Positions 1-7,754 of a stretch of DNA of 64,000 nt are shown piece by piece (the stretch's first letter is position 1; every line of letters starts with the position of its first letter). Both the position numbers and the translations under genes were made by a program. The stretch is taken from the NCBI RefSeq assembly GCF_010550245.1, contig NZ_JAAGLU010000034.1, forward strand, positions 52,301-116,300, given 5' to 3'. This DNA is from Streptomyces sp. SID12501. Lineage in GTDB: Bacteria > Actinomycetota > Actinomycetes > Streptomycetales > Streptomycetaceae. Below the pieces are notes generated by a model. It did not search any database and had not been told where the DNA came from. It saw only the letters and a program-made list of their open reading frames with translations.

Positions 1-1
1 T

Positions 2-712
2 CGCACGACGGCCATCGCGGGATCGCTGCTCACGGCATCTTTCTCGGCCGTGATGATCCTTTCCTTCACCGCCAGCGCGGATGACCAGGGGCCCGCAAGC
101 AGCAAGGGGGGAAAGGCAGTTGACGCGGCGCCGACAGGCGTCAAGTTGACCACCCAGTTGCCCGAGAGCATCTCGGTCGACAACAGTTCGAAAGAAACGG
201 CACTTACTGCCACGGTAAAGAACGACGGGAGCAAGGAAAGCGGCGACATCAGGCTTTTGGTCGTCGGATTCGATGGCCTGACGGTCAAGAACGTTCAGGG
301 CTGTTCGGAGATTGCCGAAGGGGATCTTCCGGAGGGTTCGAACAGCGGTTTCAGCTGCGCCGTCGGCAATCTCGCCGCCGGAAAGTCGAAATCGTACGAC
401 GTCGACGCGACGTTCGATCTGGGCAAGGCCGGCAAGATCTGTCTGCCCGTCCAGACCGCCGACGGTTCGAAGACGTTCTGGCAGCAGGGCCCGGTCCCGT
501 TCGGTACGAACAACCCGTCACCGAACGCCCCGGCCACCCCGCTGCTGCTCGGCACCGACAACAAGCCGGTGGCACCCGGCGGCGACGAACTGCCGAGGAC
601 CGGCCCGGCGCGCGACCTGCTCCCGCTCGGCGGCGTCGGCGCGGCGCTGCTGTCCGCCGGGGCCGCGGGCATGTGGTGGTCGCAGCGGCGGCCCCGGCAG
701 CCTCAGGGCTGA
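2..712 (+). CDS. LPXTG-type cell-wall-anchored surface protein, 5' end missing
   Basis: The reading frame is open from the first bases of the window, so the start codon lies upstream. The visible N-terminus is a hydrophobic signal-peptide core (AIAGSLLTASFSAVMILSF) ending near ASA, which indicates export. The body has no domain I recognise. The C-terminus has a sortase signal: LPRTG, a hydrophobic stretch (LLPLGGVGAALLSAGAAGMWW) and a basic tail (SQRRPRQPQG). The protein is therefore probably linked to peptidoglycan by a sortase. An in-frame GTG at base 50 would split the signal peptide and is not the real start. Function is unknown. Confidence 0.75.
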   Translation, partial: RTTAIAGSLLTASFSAVMILSFTASADDQGPASSKGGKAVDAAPTGVKLTTQLPESISVDNSSKETALTATVKNDGSKESGDIRLLVVGFDGLTVKNVQGCSEIAEGDLPEGSNSGFSCAVGNLAAGKSKSYDVDATFDLGKAGKICLPVQTADGSKTFWQQGPVPFGTNNPSPNAPATPLLLGTDNKPVAPGGDELPRTGPARDLLPLGGVGAALLSAGAAGMWWSQRRPRQPQG

Positions 713-762
713 GTCCGGAAGCCGGGAAGCCGGGTAAGGACGCGGAGGAGTAGGAACGCAGA

Positions 763-796
763 AGATCCGGGATGCCGTGCGCGGCATCCCGGATCT
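763..796. terminator. Perfect hairpin between convergent genes
   Basis: Bases 763-777 (AGATCCGGGATGCCG) pair perfectly with 782-796 around a TGCG tetraloop. The 15-bp stem lies between the stop codons of the surface-protein gene and bioY and would serve both strands. There is no long T-run, as is usual in Streptomyces. Confidence 0.85.
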
Positions 797-834
797 CGTC
801 AACGTCCGTGCGGAGTATGCGGAGTTTGCGGAGT

Positions 835-1410
835 TCAGCGGTTGAGGAACTTCCAGGCCGTCGGCAGTACGCCCATCGCCAGGGCCGCCTTCAGAGCGTC
901 GCCGATCAGGAACGGTGTGAGGCCTGCGGCGATCGCCGCGCTCGCGCTCATGTCGGCGGCCAGGGCGAGGTACGGGACGCCGATCGCGTAGATGATCGCC
1001 TCGCCGACGAGCATCGTGCCCGCCATGCGCGGCATCGAGCGGTCGGCGCCCCGGCGGGCCAGTGCGCCCACGACGGCGGACGCGAGCAGCATGCCGAGGA
1101 TGTAGCCGAAGGACACCGACGTACCCGAGCCGCCCTCCGCGAACCACGGCACGCCCGCCAGTCCGGCCAGCGCGAAGACGACGAGGGCGGCGAGGCCGCG
1201 GCCGGCGCCGAGCGCGGTGCCGACGAGGAGCGCGGCGAAGGTCTGCCCGGTCACCGGTACCGGCGAACCGGGCACGGGGACGGCGATCTGGGCGGCGATC
1301 CCGACGAGTCCGGCGCCGCCGAGCACGAGCGCGGCGTCCCGGACGCGGGAGGCGGGGAGCAGGTCGGCGAGGACCTGGCCGGGGAGGGCGGGGGCGACGG
1401 CGGTTGCCAT
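835..1410 (-). CDS. bioY: Biotin transporter BioY (ECF S-component)
   Basis: A 191-residue, strongly hydrophobic protein with about six membrane segments. It shows BioY signatures: PVPGSPVPVTGQTFAALLVG near residues 46-65, the long Gly/Ala-rich helices, and the GYILGMLLAS segment. BioY is the membrane S-component that binds biotin, working alone or with a shared ECF energising module. No bioM or bioN ATPase/T-component is adjacent, so it must act alone or use modules encoded elsewhere. The ATG at 1410 is preceded by a GGAG sequence. It converges on the surface-protein gene at the hairpin at 763-796. No biotin operator was recognised upstream. Confidence 0.9.
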   Translation of the reverse strand: MATAVAPALPGQVLADLLPASRVRDAALVLGGAGLVGIAAQIAVPVPGSPVPVTGQTFAALLVGTALGAGRGLAALVVFALAGLAGVPWFAEGGSGTSVSFGYILGMLLASAVVGALARRGADRSMPRMAGTMLVGEAIIYAIGVPYLALAADMSASAAIAAGLTPFLIGDALKAALAMGVLPTAWKFLNR

Positions 1411-1778
1411 GGGGACTCCGCGGAGAGGTGGGCGGCAAGGGACTTCGTGACGCTATCCCAGCGCCCTCGGGCCGATCACCGTCAGCGCCCGACAAAGGAG
1501 GAGACGGCTGCTTGGTGGGCTCCGGACAAAGGGTGGGTGTTACACCCGGTACGGCGTGACACCGGTCACTGAGGTGAGGTGGTGTGGGCTACGGAGGTGC
1601 GACGGACGCGCTCTGTAGGGTTCCGCCAATCCGGTGCATGGGTCTGAGCATCCCCCGGACCGGACCTGGAGAGGATCTGCCCCTGGCACGACGCCGGTTC
1701 GGGGCCGGTCCGGGGCCGGTCCGGACACGTGCCGTCTCGCCCGTCGGTCGCCGTCTGTGCAGGGTCGGCCCGTTTTGC
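1411..1778. other. Intergenic region upstream of bioY and the sulfur leader
   Basis: I see no gene in this stretch. It must hold the bioY promoter on the minus strand. The only repeat noticed is an 11-bp direct repeat, GGGGCCGGTCC, at 1701-1711 and 1712-1722, shortly before the leader-peptide promoter on the plus strand. Its role is unknown. Confidence 0.4.
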
Positions 1779-1784
1779 TAGCTT
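1779..1784 (+). promoter_or_regulatory. Candidate -10 element for the leaderless leader peptide
   Basis: TAGCTT fits the actinomycete TANNNT -10 pattern. It ends seven bases before the ATG at 1792, which would place the transcription start at or next to the start codon. No SD sequence precedes that ATG, and no good -35 was found. All of this is inferred from spacing alone. Confidence 0.45.
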
Positions 1785-1791
1785 CGACCGC

Positions 1792-1878
1792 ATGGTCGCC
1801 CAGTCCCGGTACTTCTCGTCGCGTCGCTATGTCGACCTGCGACGCGTGAGCACAGCCACCTGTCGCCGCCCCGGGTGA
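1792..1878 (+). CDS. Sulfur-type putative leader peptide (28 aa)
   Basis: This short ORF carries the motif RRYVDLRRVSTATCRR. It closely matches the actinobacterial putative leader peptide family (typically RRHVDLxRVxSAxCR) found upstream of sulfur assimilation and sulfonate-uptake genes. The family is thought to act as a cis-regulatory upstream ORF, possibly through translation of the conserved Cys codon. The start is probably leaderless, since a -10-like TAGCTT lies directly upstream. About 100 bp separate its stop from the ROK gene. The Arg after VDL replaces the frequent Cys, leaving a single Cys at position 24. Sulfur-responsive attenuation is an inference. Confidence 0.7.
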   Translation: MVAQSRYFSSRRYVDLRRVSTATCRRPG

Positions 1879-1975
1879 GGCGGCTCCGGCGCGCCTCGCT
1901 CCACAGGACTCCCCGAACCTTCACGGGTCCCCGAGTCCTCACGAGACGGCGCAGTGTCGGACCGGTTCCCCGAGG

Positions 1976-3235
1976 ATGATCGCCATGCCCCGTGCCGCGG
2001 CACCCACCCTTGCCTCCCCCTCACCCCCAATCTCCCCCTCCCTTCCCTCCCGTACCGCCTCCTCGTCCCGCGTGCCTCGCGCCGCCGATTCGGACCGGCG
2101 CAGGACGAGCGCGAGTGTCGTCCTGCGGTCCGTGCTGGAGCACGGTCCGGTGGCGCGCAGCACCATCGCCCGGCTGACCGGGCTGTCACCCGCGTCGGTG
2201 ACGGACTACTGCGCCCGGTTCGCCGAACTCGGCCTGATCCACGAGGAGTCCGTGCCCCGGCGGTCGAACGGCGTGGGGCGTCCGCATGTACCCGTGGACG
2301 TGGACTCCTCACGGTTCGTGGTCGCCGGCGTACATGTGGCCCTGTCGTACACGACGGTCGCGCTGCTGGATCTGCGCGGCCGGGTGGTGGCCCGGCGCGA
2401 ACTGGCGCACGAGCACACCGATCCGGGGTGGGTGCTGGCGCGGGCCGCCGAGGGGCTGCGGGCGCTGCTGGACCGCGCCCCCGGCCGCCGGGCCCTCGGC
2501 GTCGGTGTGGCCGTCGGCGGCTGGGTGGACCGGGAGTCCGGGACCGTCGTCGAACACCAGATGCTGGGCTGGCGGGACGTGCCGGTGCGGGACGTGCTCC
2601 GCACCCGCACCGGACTGCCGGTCCATGTGGACGGGCACGCACGGGCGTTGGTCAACGCGGAGCGCCTGTTCGGGCCGGCGCGGGGCAGCGGGAGTCTGCT
2701 GCATCTGTTCGTCGGCAACGTGGTCGACGCGGCGTTCGCGACCAACGACGAGGTACACCACGGGCCGCGCTCCCAGGCGGGCGCCATCGCCCATCTGCCG
2801 GTGCCGGGCGGTACGGAGGCCTGCGACTGCGGGCGTACGGGCTGCCTGCAGGCCGAGTTGAGCGAGCGGACGCTGTGCCGGCGGGCGCGGGAGGCGGGTG
2901 TCGTCGTGGGCACGAACCCCATGCATGTGATCGCGGCGGCGGCCGGAGGCGACCCGGATGCCGTACGCCTGCTGGTGCAGCGGGCAACTGCCGTGGGGCG
3001 GGCGGCGCGACTGCTGCTCGACGTGCTGAATCCGGAGACGGTGGTCGTGACCGAGGTCGGGGTCATCAACCGCGAGGACTGCCTTGCCGCACTGCGTGAA
3101 GGGGTCGGCGCCGAACGCGCCGCCTCTGTCGTGCCGACGAGTTTCCCGGATTCGGTACTCGCGGTGGCGGGCGGTTCGGTGGCACTCGACGTGCTGTACC
3201 GGGATCCGCTGGCCGCTTCACCTCAGGCTACTTAA
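1976..3235 (+). CDS. ROK-family transcriptional regulator of the sulfonate cluster
   Basis: A 419-residue ROK protein. An N-terminal winged helix lies at about residues 40-105 (SVVLRSVLEHGPVARSTIARLTGLSPASVTDY), followed by a sugar-kinase-like fold. The ROK zinc signature CDCGRTGCLQAE is intact. The first 35 residues are Ser/Pro-rich and probably unstructured, so the true start could be internal. ROK regulators usually sense sugars. This one sits between a sulfur-type leader peptide and ssuABC-type genes on the same strand, so it probably controls them. Its ligand is unknown. The start was chosen as the first ATG, which has a weak upstream SD. Confidence 0.8.
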   Translation: MIAMPRAAAPTLASPSPPISPSLPSRTASSSRVPRAADSDRRRTSASVVLRSVLEHGPVARSTIARLTGLSPASVTDYCARFAELGLIHEESVPRRSNGVGRPHVPVDVDSSRFVVAGVHVALSYTTVALLDLRGRVVARRELAHEHTDPGWVLARAAEGLRALLDRAPGRRALGVGVAVGGWVDRESGTVVEHQMLGWRDVPVRDVLRTRTGLPVHVDGHARALVNAERLFGPARGSGSLLHLFVGNVVDAAFATNDEVHHGPRSQAGAIAHLPVPGGTEACDCGRTGCLQAELSERTLCRRAREAGVVVGTNPMHVIAAAAGGDPDAVRLLVQRATAVGRAARLLLDVLNPETVVVTEVGVINREDCLAALREGVGAERAASVVPTSFPDSVLAVAGGSVALDVLYRDPLAASPQAT

Positions 3236-3252
3236 TTCAGAAACTCCGAATG

Positions 3253-3282
3253 TTGACAGGGACCGCGCATGACCTGGAACAT
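3253..3282 (+). promoter_or_regulatory. Candidate promoter of the ssu operon
   Basis: A perfect -35 hexamer TTGACA (3253-3258) is followed after 18 bases by GAACAT (3277-3282), a weak -10. Transcription would start near 3289-3290, at the ATG of the Cys-Cys upstream ORF, again suggesting a leaderless transcript. The -35 is clear and the -10 is not. Confidence 0.5.
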
Positions 3283-3289
3283 CGTACTC

Positions 3290-3328
3290 ATGAGCCCTTT
3301 CGTGAGCTGTCGCACCCTCTGTTGCTGA
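3290..3328 (+). CDS. Cys-Cys-terminated upstream ORF before ssuA
   Basis: This 12-codon ORF encodes MSPFVSCRTLCC, with three Cys codons, the last two directly before the stop. It starts where transcription is predicted to begin and lies 215 bp upstream of ssuA. Upstream ORFs ending in consecutive Cys codons are known in mycobacteria as cysteine-responsive attenuators of sulfur genes. Finding one before a sulfonate transporter fits that model. The TGTTGCTGA end of this ORF lies inside a 20-bp sequence that is exactly duplicated. Translation and regulation are inferred. Confidence 0.5.
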   Translation: MSPFVSCRTLCC

Positions 3329-3359
3329 CACGTTGCCACTGTTGCTGACACGTTGCCAC
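3320..3359 (+). repeat. Exact 20-bp tandem duplication
   Basis: TGTTGCTGACACGTTGCCAC occurs at 3320-3339 and again at 3340-3359. The first copy contains the Cys-Cys-stop end of the upstream ORF. The second copy lies beyond its stop. This may be a recent slippage duplication or a paired binding or structural element in the ssuA 5' leader. Confidence 0.9.
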
Positions 3360-3543
3360 GTGTGAAGCGCTCATTTCTTCCGCACTTTCTGAGCCTGCTG
3401 CTCCCTCCGAGCCCGCTGCGCTCTCCGTGCTCTCCACCCTTCTGTCTTCTGCCTTCTGCGTGAATTCCCTTTCCCGGGCCTCGTCGTGTCCGTGCTCTGA
3501 ATTCCGCATGTGGTCCTGCCTTCTGAACTCACGGAGTCCTCCC

Positions 3544-4611
3544 ATGCCTTCCTCTCCCCTGCCGGGTGTCGACCGACGGCTCTTCCTCACCTCCCTGCTC
3601 GGCGCCGCGGCCAGTGTCGCCGGGCTGAGTGGCTGCGCGAACAGCAGTGCCGCCGCCGACAGCAAGGGCGCCTCGACCGCCCCTCTCGCCGACAGGATCC
3701 CGGCCGGTACGAGCCTGAAGATCTCCTCGTATTCGGGCACCCAGCAACTCCAGTTCAAGCTCGCCAAGTTGGGCGAACTTCCTTTCAAGGTGTCGAGCTG
3801 GGAGAACATCTCCGCCGGTCCCGATGTCATCAACGCCTTCCGCTCGAGTTCCCTCGACCTCGCCAACAACGCGGGCATTCCGCCGATTCAGGCGCACTTC
3901 CAGGGTTACGACGCGAAGATCGTCGCGATCAATGTCACCCGCAAGCCGAACTATCTCTTCGCCACCAAGCCCGGCAGCGACATCCGGTCGGTCGCGGACT
4001 TCAAGGGCAAGAAACTCGCCTTCTCGCAGGGGCAGGCCCAGGGTGTCGTACTCCTGCGGGCGCTGCAGAAGGCCGGGCTCGCGTACGACGAGGTCAAGCT
4101 CGTCCCGCTGACCAGCAACCAGTTCTTCACCGCACTGCAGTCGGGCCAGGTGGATGTCGCGCCGCTGGCCATCAGCCAGGCGCCCGCGTATTTCCAGCAG
4201 TACGGCGCCAAGGGTGCCCGCAGCATCGACACGGACGTGGTCGACCTGCTCAGCCTGCTGTGGGCGCCGGTCTCCGTGCTGAACGACTCCGCGAAGGCCG
4301 CCGCGGTCGCCGCGTACATCCCGTACTGGGCCAAGGGTCTGGTGTGGGGGTACGAGAACCCCGACATCTGGAACGAGGAGTTCTACGTCAAGACGCAGAA
4401 CCTGACCCTCCCCCAGGCGCAGGCGATCACCAAGCTCTCCAACAAGCCGCTGTTCCCGCCGAGTTGGGCCGAGGCGATCAAGTGGGAGCAGGAGACCGCC
4501 GATCTGCTCGCGGAGGGCGGCTTCGTGAAGAAGTTCGACGTGAGCTCGCTCTTCGACCACCGCTTCGAGGGCATCGCCGCGAAGTCCGTGGCCGCGGAGT
4601 ACCGGAGGTGA
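3544..4611 (+). CDS. ssuA: Aliphatic sulfonate ABC transporter, substrate-binding lipoprotein
   Basis: A 355-residue periplasmic-type binding protein of the SsuA/TauA/NMT1 family. The N-terminus is a lipoprotein signal with twin arginines in its basic region (DRRLFLTSLLGAAASVAGLSGC), the lipobox being LSGC. Family traits are the early substrate-pocket region SYSGTQQLQFKLAK, SVADFKGKKLAFSQGQAQG and LQSGQVDVAPLA. The start ATG 3544 was chosen over an open frame reaching back to 3427 because it begins the signal peptide and has GGAG seven bases upstream. It delivers sulfonates to SsuC and SsuB, encoded directly downstream. The ssuA stop lies inside the ssuC SD sequence. Confidence 0.88.
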   Translation: MPSSPLPGVDRRLFLTSLLGAAASVAGLSGCANSSAAADSKGASTAPLADRIPAGTSLKISSYSGTQQLQFKLAKLGELPFKVSSWENISAGPDVINAFRSSSLDLANNAGIPPIQAHFQGYDAKIVAINVTRKPNYLFATKPGSDIRSVADFKGKKLAFSQGQAQGVVLLRALQKAGLAYDEVKLVPLTSNQFFTALQSGQVDVAPLAISQAPAYFQQYGAKGARSIDTDVVDLLSLLWAPVSVLNDSAKAAAVAAYIPYWAKGLVWGYENPDIWNEEFYVKTQNLTLPQAQAITKLSNKPLFPPSWAEAIKWEQETADLLAEGGFVKKFDVSSLFDHRFEGIAAKSVAAEYRR

Positions 4612-4616
4612 GCGCC

Positions 4617-5579
4617 GTGACCACGACCGCCTCTACCGCCGGTGCCGGTGCCGGTTTTGTTGCTGGTGCTGGTGCCGGTACTGGTGCCGCCGCCGAGACC
4701 ACCGCGTCCGTCGAAGCCGTCGCATCCGTCGAGGCCACCGAGGCCACCGAGGCCACCGAGGCCACCGAGGCCACCGAGGGGAGCGGCTCTCAGGTCCGCA
4801 GGCGGCGCCGGCTTTCTCCCGGGAAGCGGCTGCCCGCCGCTCCGCTCGTCGGCCCGGCTCTCGTCATCGGCCTGTGGGCCGCCGCCTCCGCCGCCGGACA
4901 GCTCGACCCGGCCGCGATACCGGCGCCCTGGACGGTACTCAGGACCGGCGGCCGTCTGTGGACCGACGGGACCCTGCCGAACGACATCCTGACCTCGCTG
5001 CGGCGGGCCGCCTCCGGCTTCGCGATCGGGCTGGTCGGCGGTGTCCTCCTCGCCCTGGCCGCCGGGCTCAGCCGGGTCGGCGAGGCGCTGATCGACGGGA
5101 CGGTCCAGCTCAACCGAGCCATCCCGGCCCTCGGTCTGATCCCGCTGTTCATCCTCTGGCTGGGCATCGGCGAGACGTTCAAGATCGCGATCATCGCCAT
5201 CGTCGTCTACATCCCGATCTACCTCAACACGCACGCCGCACTGTCCGGCATCGACAGCCGCTTCGTCGAACTCGCCGAGGTGCAGGGGCTGTCGAGGTTC
5301 CAGTTCGTCCGGCAGATCGTCGTGCCCGGTGCGCTGCCCGGATTCTTCGTGGGACTCCGGCTCGGCGTGACCGGCTCCTGGCTCGGCCTGGTCGTCCTGG
5401 AGCAGATCAACGCCACCAGCGGACTCGGCTACATGATGTTCCAGGCCCAGAACTACGGCCAGAGCGACGTCATCCTCGTCGGCCTGGTCATCTACGGCTT
5501 CTTCGGCCTGGTGTCCGACAGCGCGGTCCGTCTCGTCGAACGGAGGGTGCTGTCATGGCGACGCACACTGAGCAACTGA
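4617..5579 (+). CDS. ssuC: Sulfonate ABC transporter permease
   Basis: A 320-residue permease of the SsuC/TauC type. It has about six membrane helices after residue 80 and the EAA-type ATPase-contact loop (AEVQGLSRFQFVRQIVVPGA). The GTG at 4617 was chosen because a full GGAGGTGA lies eight bases upstream, spanning the ssuA stop. The first 75 residues are unusual for the family: an Ala/Gly/Thr-rich stretch with five tandem Glu-Ala-Thr units, then RRRRR before the first helix. The segment is probably a cytoplasmic disordered extension. The gene overlaps ssuB by 25 bases. Confidence 0.88.
   Translation: MTTTASTAGAGAGFVAGAGAGTGAAAETTASVEAVASVEATEATEATEATEATEGSGSQVRRRRRLSPGKRLPAAPLVGPALVIGLWAAASAAGQLDPAAIPAPWTVLRTGGRLWTDGTLPNDILTSLRRAASGFAIGLVGGVLLALAAGLSRVGEALIDGTVQLNRAIPALGLIPLFILWLGIGETFKIAIIAIVVYIPIYLNTHAALSGIDSRFVELAEVQGLSRFQFVRQIVVPGALPGFFVGLRLGVTGSWLGLVVLEQINATSGLGYMMFQAQNYGQSDVILVGLVIYGFFGLVSDSAVRLVERRVLSWRRTLSN
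4731..4775 (+). repeat. Five tandem 9-bp repeats within ssuC
   Basis: GAGGCCACC is repeated five times exactly and encodes (Glu-Ala-Thr)5 in the N-terminal extension of SsuC. The unit is a multiple of three, so copy-number change would lengthen or shorten the tail without a frameshift. Confidence 0.95.
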
Positions 5580-6271
5580 CCCGGTCCGCCGTCCGACTCC
5601 GGGGCCTGACACGGTCGTTCGCAGGGCGCACGGTTCTCGACGGTATCGACCTCGACATTCCGGCCGGGCAGTTCACGGCCCTGCTCGGGCACAGCGGCTC
5701 CGGCAAGAGCACCTTGCTGCGGGCGGTCGCGGGCCTCGATCACGAGGTCGAGGGAAGTGGTCAACTCACCGCGCCCGAGCGGGTGTCGGTGGTCTTCCAG
5801 GACTCGCGGCTGCTGCCGTGGCGGCGGGTACTGGACAACGTACTGCTGGGGACGGACGGCAAGGAGGCTGCCGCGAAGGGCCGGGAGGCTCTCGCGGAGG
5901 TGGGTCTGAAGGGGCGGGAACGTGCCTGGCCCAGCGAGCTGTCCGGCGGCGAGGCGCAGCGGGCCGCGCTGGCCCGGTCGTTGGTCCGTGAGCCCGAACT
6001 GCTGCTTGCCGACGAGCCGTTCGGTGCGTTGGACGCGCTCACGCGGATCAGGATGCACGGTCTGCTGAGGGAGCTGTGGGAGCGGCACCGGCCGTCCGTT
6101 CTCCTCGTCACACACGACGTGGACGAGGCGGTCGCTCTTGCCGAGCGGGTGCTTGTGCTGGAGGAGGGGCGGATCGGGCTCGACCTGGCGATCGACCGGG
6201 AGGCGGCTGCGCGCGGCGAGTACAGGGGGTTGTTGCTTGGCGCCCTGGGCGTGACGGAGGACGTCCGGTGA
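5555..6271 (+). CDS. ssuB: Sulfonate ABC transporter ATP-binding protein
   Basis: A 238-residue ABC ATPase. It has Walker A GHSGSGKST, a Q-loop in VVFQDSRLLPW (typical of the Ssu/Tau/nitrate group), signature LSGGEAQR, Walker B LLLADEPFGALD and the His switch in LLVTHDVDEAVAL. The start ATG 5555 has GGAGGG seven bases upstream and lies inside the end of ssuC, implying translational coupling. It powers import of sulfonates bound by SsuA. Confidence 0.92.
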   Translation: MATHTEQLTRSAVRLRGLTRSFAGRTVLDGIDLDIPAGQFTALLGHSGSGKSTLLRAVAGLDHEVEGSGQLTAPERVSVVFQDSRLLPWRRVLDNVLLGTDGKEAAAKGREALAEVGLKGRERAWPSELSGGEAQRAALARSLVREPELLLADEPFGALDALTRIRMHGLLRELWERHRPSVLLVTHDVDEAVALAERVLVLEEGRIGLDLAIDREAAARGEYRGLLLGALGVTEDVR

Positions 6272-6384
6272 GTGTCGGTCGGCGTGACCGTCTGCTGGGG
6301 GCTGCCGCCCCCGGACCCGCGCCGAGAAGCACTGCTCGGACCGAGAGTCCGCACCGGCATTCGCAAGCAAAGGACACGACACCC

Positions 6385-7731
6385 ATGACCCGCCAGCTCC
6401 ACCTCAACGCCTTCCTCATGACCACCGGACACCACGAAGCCTCGTGGCGGCTCCCCGAGAGTGATCCGTACGCCCATGTCGAGTTGGACCACTACGTGCG
6501 GCTCGCCCGGATCGCGGAGCGAGGCACCTTCGACTCCCTGTTCCTGGCCGACAGCCCCCAGTTGTGGGGCAGCGTGGCGCAGCGTCCCGCAGGTGCCCTG
6601 GAGCCGCTCACCCTGCTGACGGCCCTGGCTACGGCGACCACGCACATCGGTCTGATCGCGACCGCGTCCACCTCCTACAACTCCCCCTACAACCTGGCCC
6701 GCAGGTTCGCCTCGCTCGACATCATCAGCGGGGGCCGGGCAGGCTGGAACATCGTCACCACGGCCGGTGCCGAGGCCGCCCGCAACTTCGGTCTCGACGC
6801 GGAGCCCGCCCACGCCCAGCGGTACGCCCGGGCCGCCGAGTTCCTCGATGTGGCTCTCAAGCTCTGGGACAGCTGGGAGGACGACGCGATCGTCGCCGAC
6901 AAGGCGGCCGGCGTCTGGGGCGACGACGCGAAGGTCCATCCGCCCCGGCACCAGGGGGCGTACTTCAGCGTCGAGGGCGCCCTCAACGTGCCGCGCTCGC
7001 CCCAGGGTTACCCCGTGCTCGTGCAGGCGGGGTCGAGCGAGGACGGCAAGGCGTTCGCGTCCCGGTACGCGGAGGCCGTGTTCACCGCCCAGCAGACCAT
7101 CGAGGACGCGCAGGCCTTCTACGCCGACCTCAAGTCCCGTACGGCGGCGGGCGGTCGCGACCCCGACCACATCAAGGTGCTGCCCGGCATCGTCCCGGTG
7201 CTCGGCTCCACGGAGGCCGAGGCGCTGGCGAACGAGCAGGTCCTGGAGGACCACATCGTGTACGCGCACGGCGTGGGCAACCTGGAGGGCCTGCTCAAAC
7301 TGCCCGCCGGGACACTGGAGTTGGACGCCCAGCTGCCTGCCGATCTGCCGCCCGAGAGCGCGATCGAGGGCGCCAAGAGCCGCTACACCCTCGTTGTCGA
7401 GCTGGCCCGGCGCGAGCGTCTCACCGTCCGGCAGCTCATCGGGCGGCTCGGCGGCGGACGCGGGCACCTCACCTTCGCCGGTACGCCCGAGCAGGTCGCC
7501 GACGAGATCCAGACCTGGTTCACGCGGGGTGCCGCCGACGGCTTCAACATCATGCCCGCGGTCCTGCCGTCCGGTCTCGAAGCCTTCGTCGACCACGTCG
7601 TCCCGATCCTGCGCGCCCGCGGTCTGCTCCGCGAGGAGTACGGGCCGCGCCAGACCCTGCGCGAGAGGTACGGCCTCCCGCGCCCCGCGAACCAGTACGT
7701 CAGCCCCGCATCCGCACCCGCCCTCGTCTGA
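6385..7731 (+). CDS. NtaA/DmoA-family FMN-dependent monooxygenase
   Basis: A 448-residue bacterial-luciferase-type flavoprotein of the NtaA/SnaA/DszA/DmoA class, longer than SsuD (about 380). Typical features are LHLNAFLMTTGHHEASWR at the start, FDSLFLADS, RFASLDIISGGRAGWNIVT and a C-terminal MPAVLPSGLEAFVDHVVPILRARG-like segment. These enzymes use FMNH2 and O2 from a separate reductase. The operon position after ssuABC suggests oxidative cleavage of a C-S bond in an imported organosulfur compound. The substrate cannot be read from sequence. The ATG is 113 bp after ssuB, and no flavin reductase gene is adjacent. Confidence 0.87.
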   Translation: MTRQLHLNAFLMTTGHHEASWRLPESDPYAHVELDHYVRLARIAERGTFDSLFLADSPQLWGSVAQRPAGALEPLTLLTALATATTHIGLIATASTSYNSPYNLARRFASLDIISGGRAGWNIVTTAGAEAARNFGLDAEPAHAQRYARAAEFLDVALKLWDSWEDDAIVADKAAGVWGDDAKVHPPRHQGAYFSVEGALNVPRSPQGYPVLVQAGSSEDGKAFASRYAEAVFTAQQTIEDAQAFYADLKSRTAAGGRDPDHIKVLPGIVPVLGSTEAEALANEQVLEDHIVYAHGVGNLEGLLKLPAGTLELDAQLPADLPPESAIEGAKSRYTLVVELARRERLTVRQLIGRLGGGRGHLTFAGTPEQVADEIQTWFTRGAADGFNIMPAVLPSGLEAFVDHVVPILRARGLLREEYGPRQTLRERYGLPRPANQYVSPASAPALV

Positions 7732-7754
7732 CGAACTCCGGAAGGAACTCGCAC

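Noticed and set aside
1701..1722. GGGGCCGGTCC repeat as a biotin operator
   Set aside because: It does not resemble known BioQ or BirA sites and is 290 bases from bioY.
3427..3543. Longer ssuA start at 3427
   Set aside because: It would add 39 residues before the lipoprotein signal peptide. ATG 3544 has a good SD.
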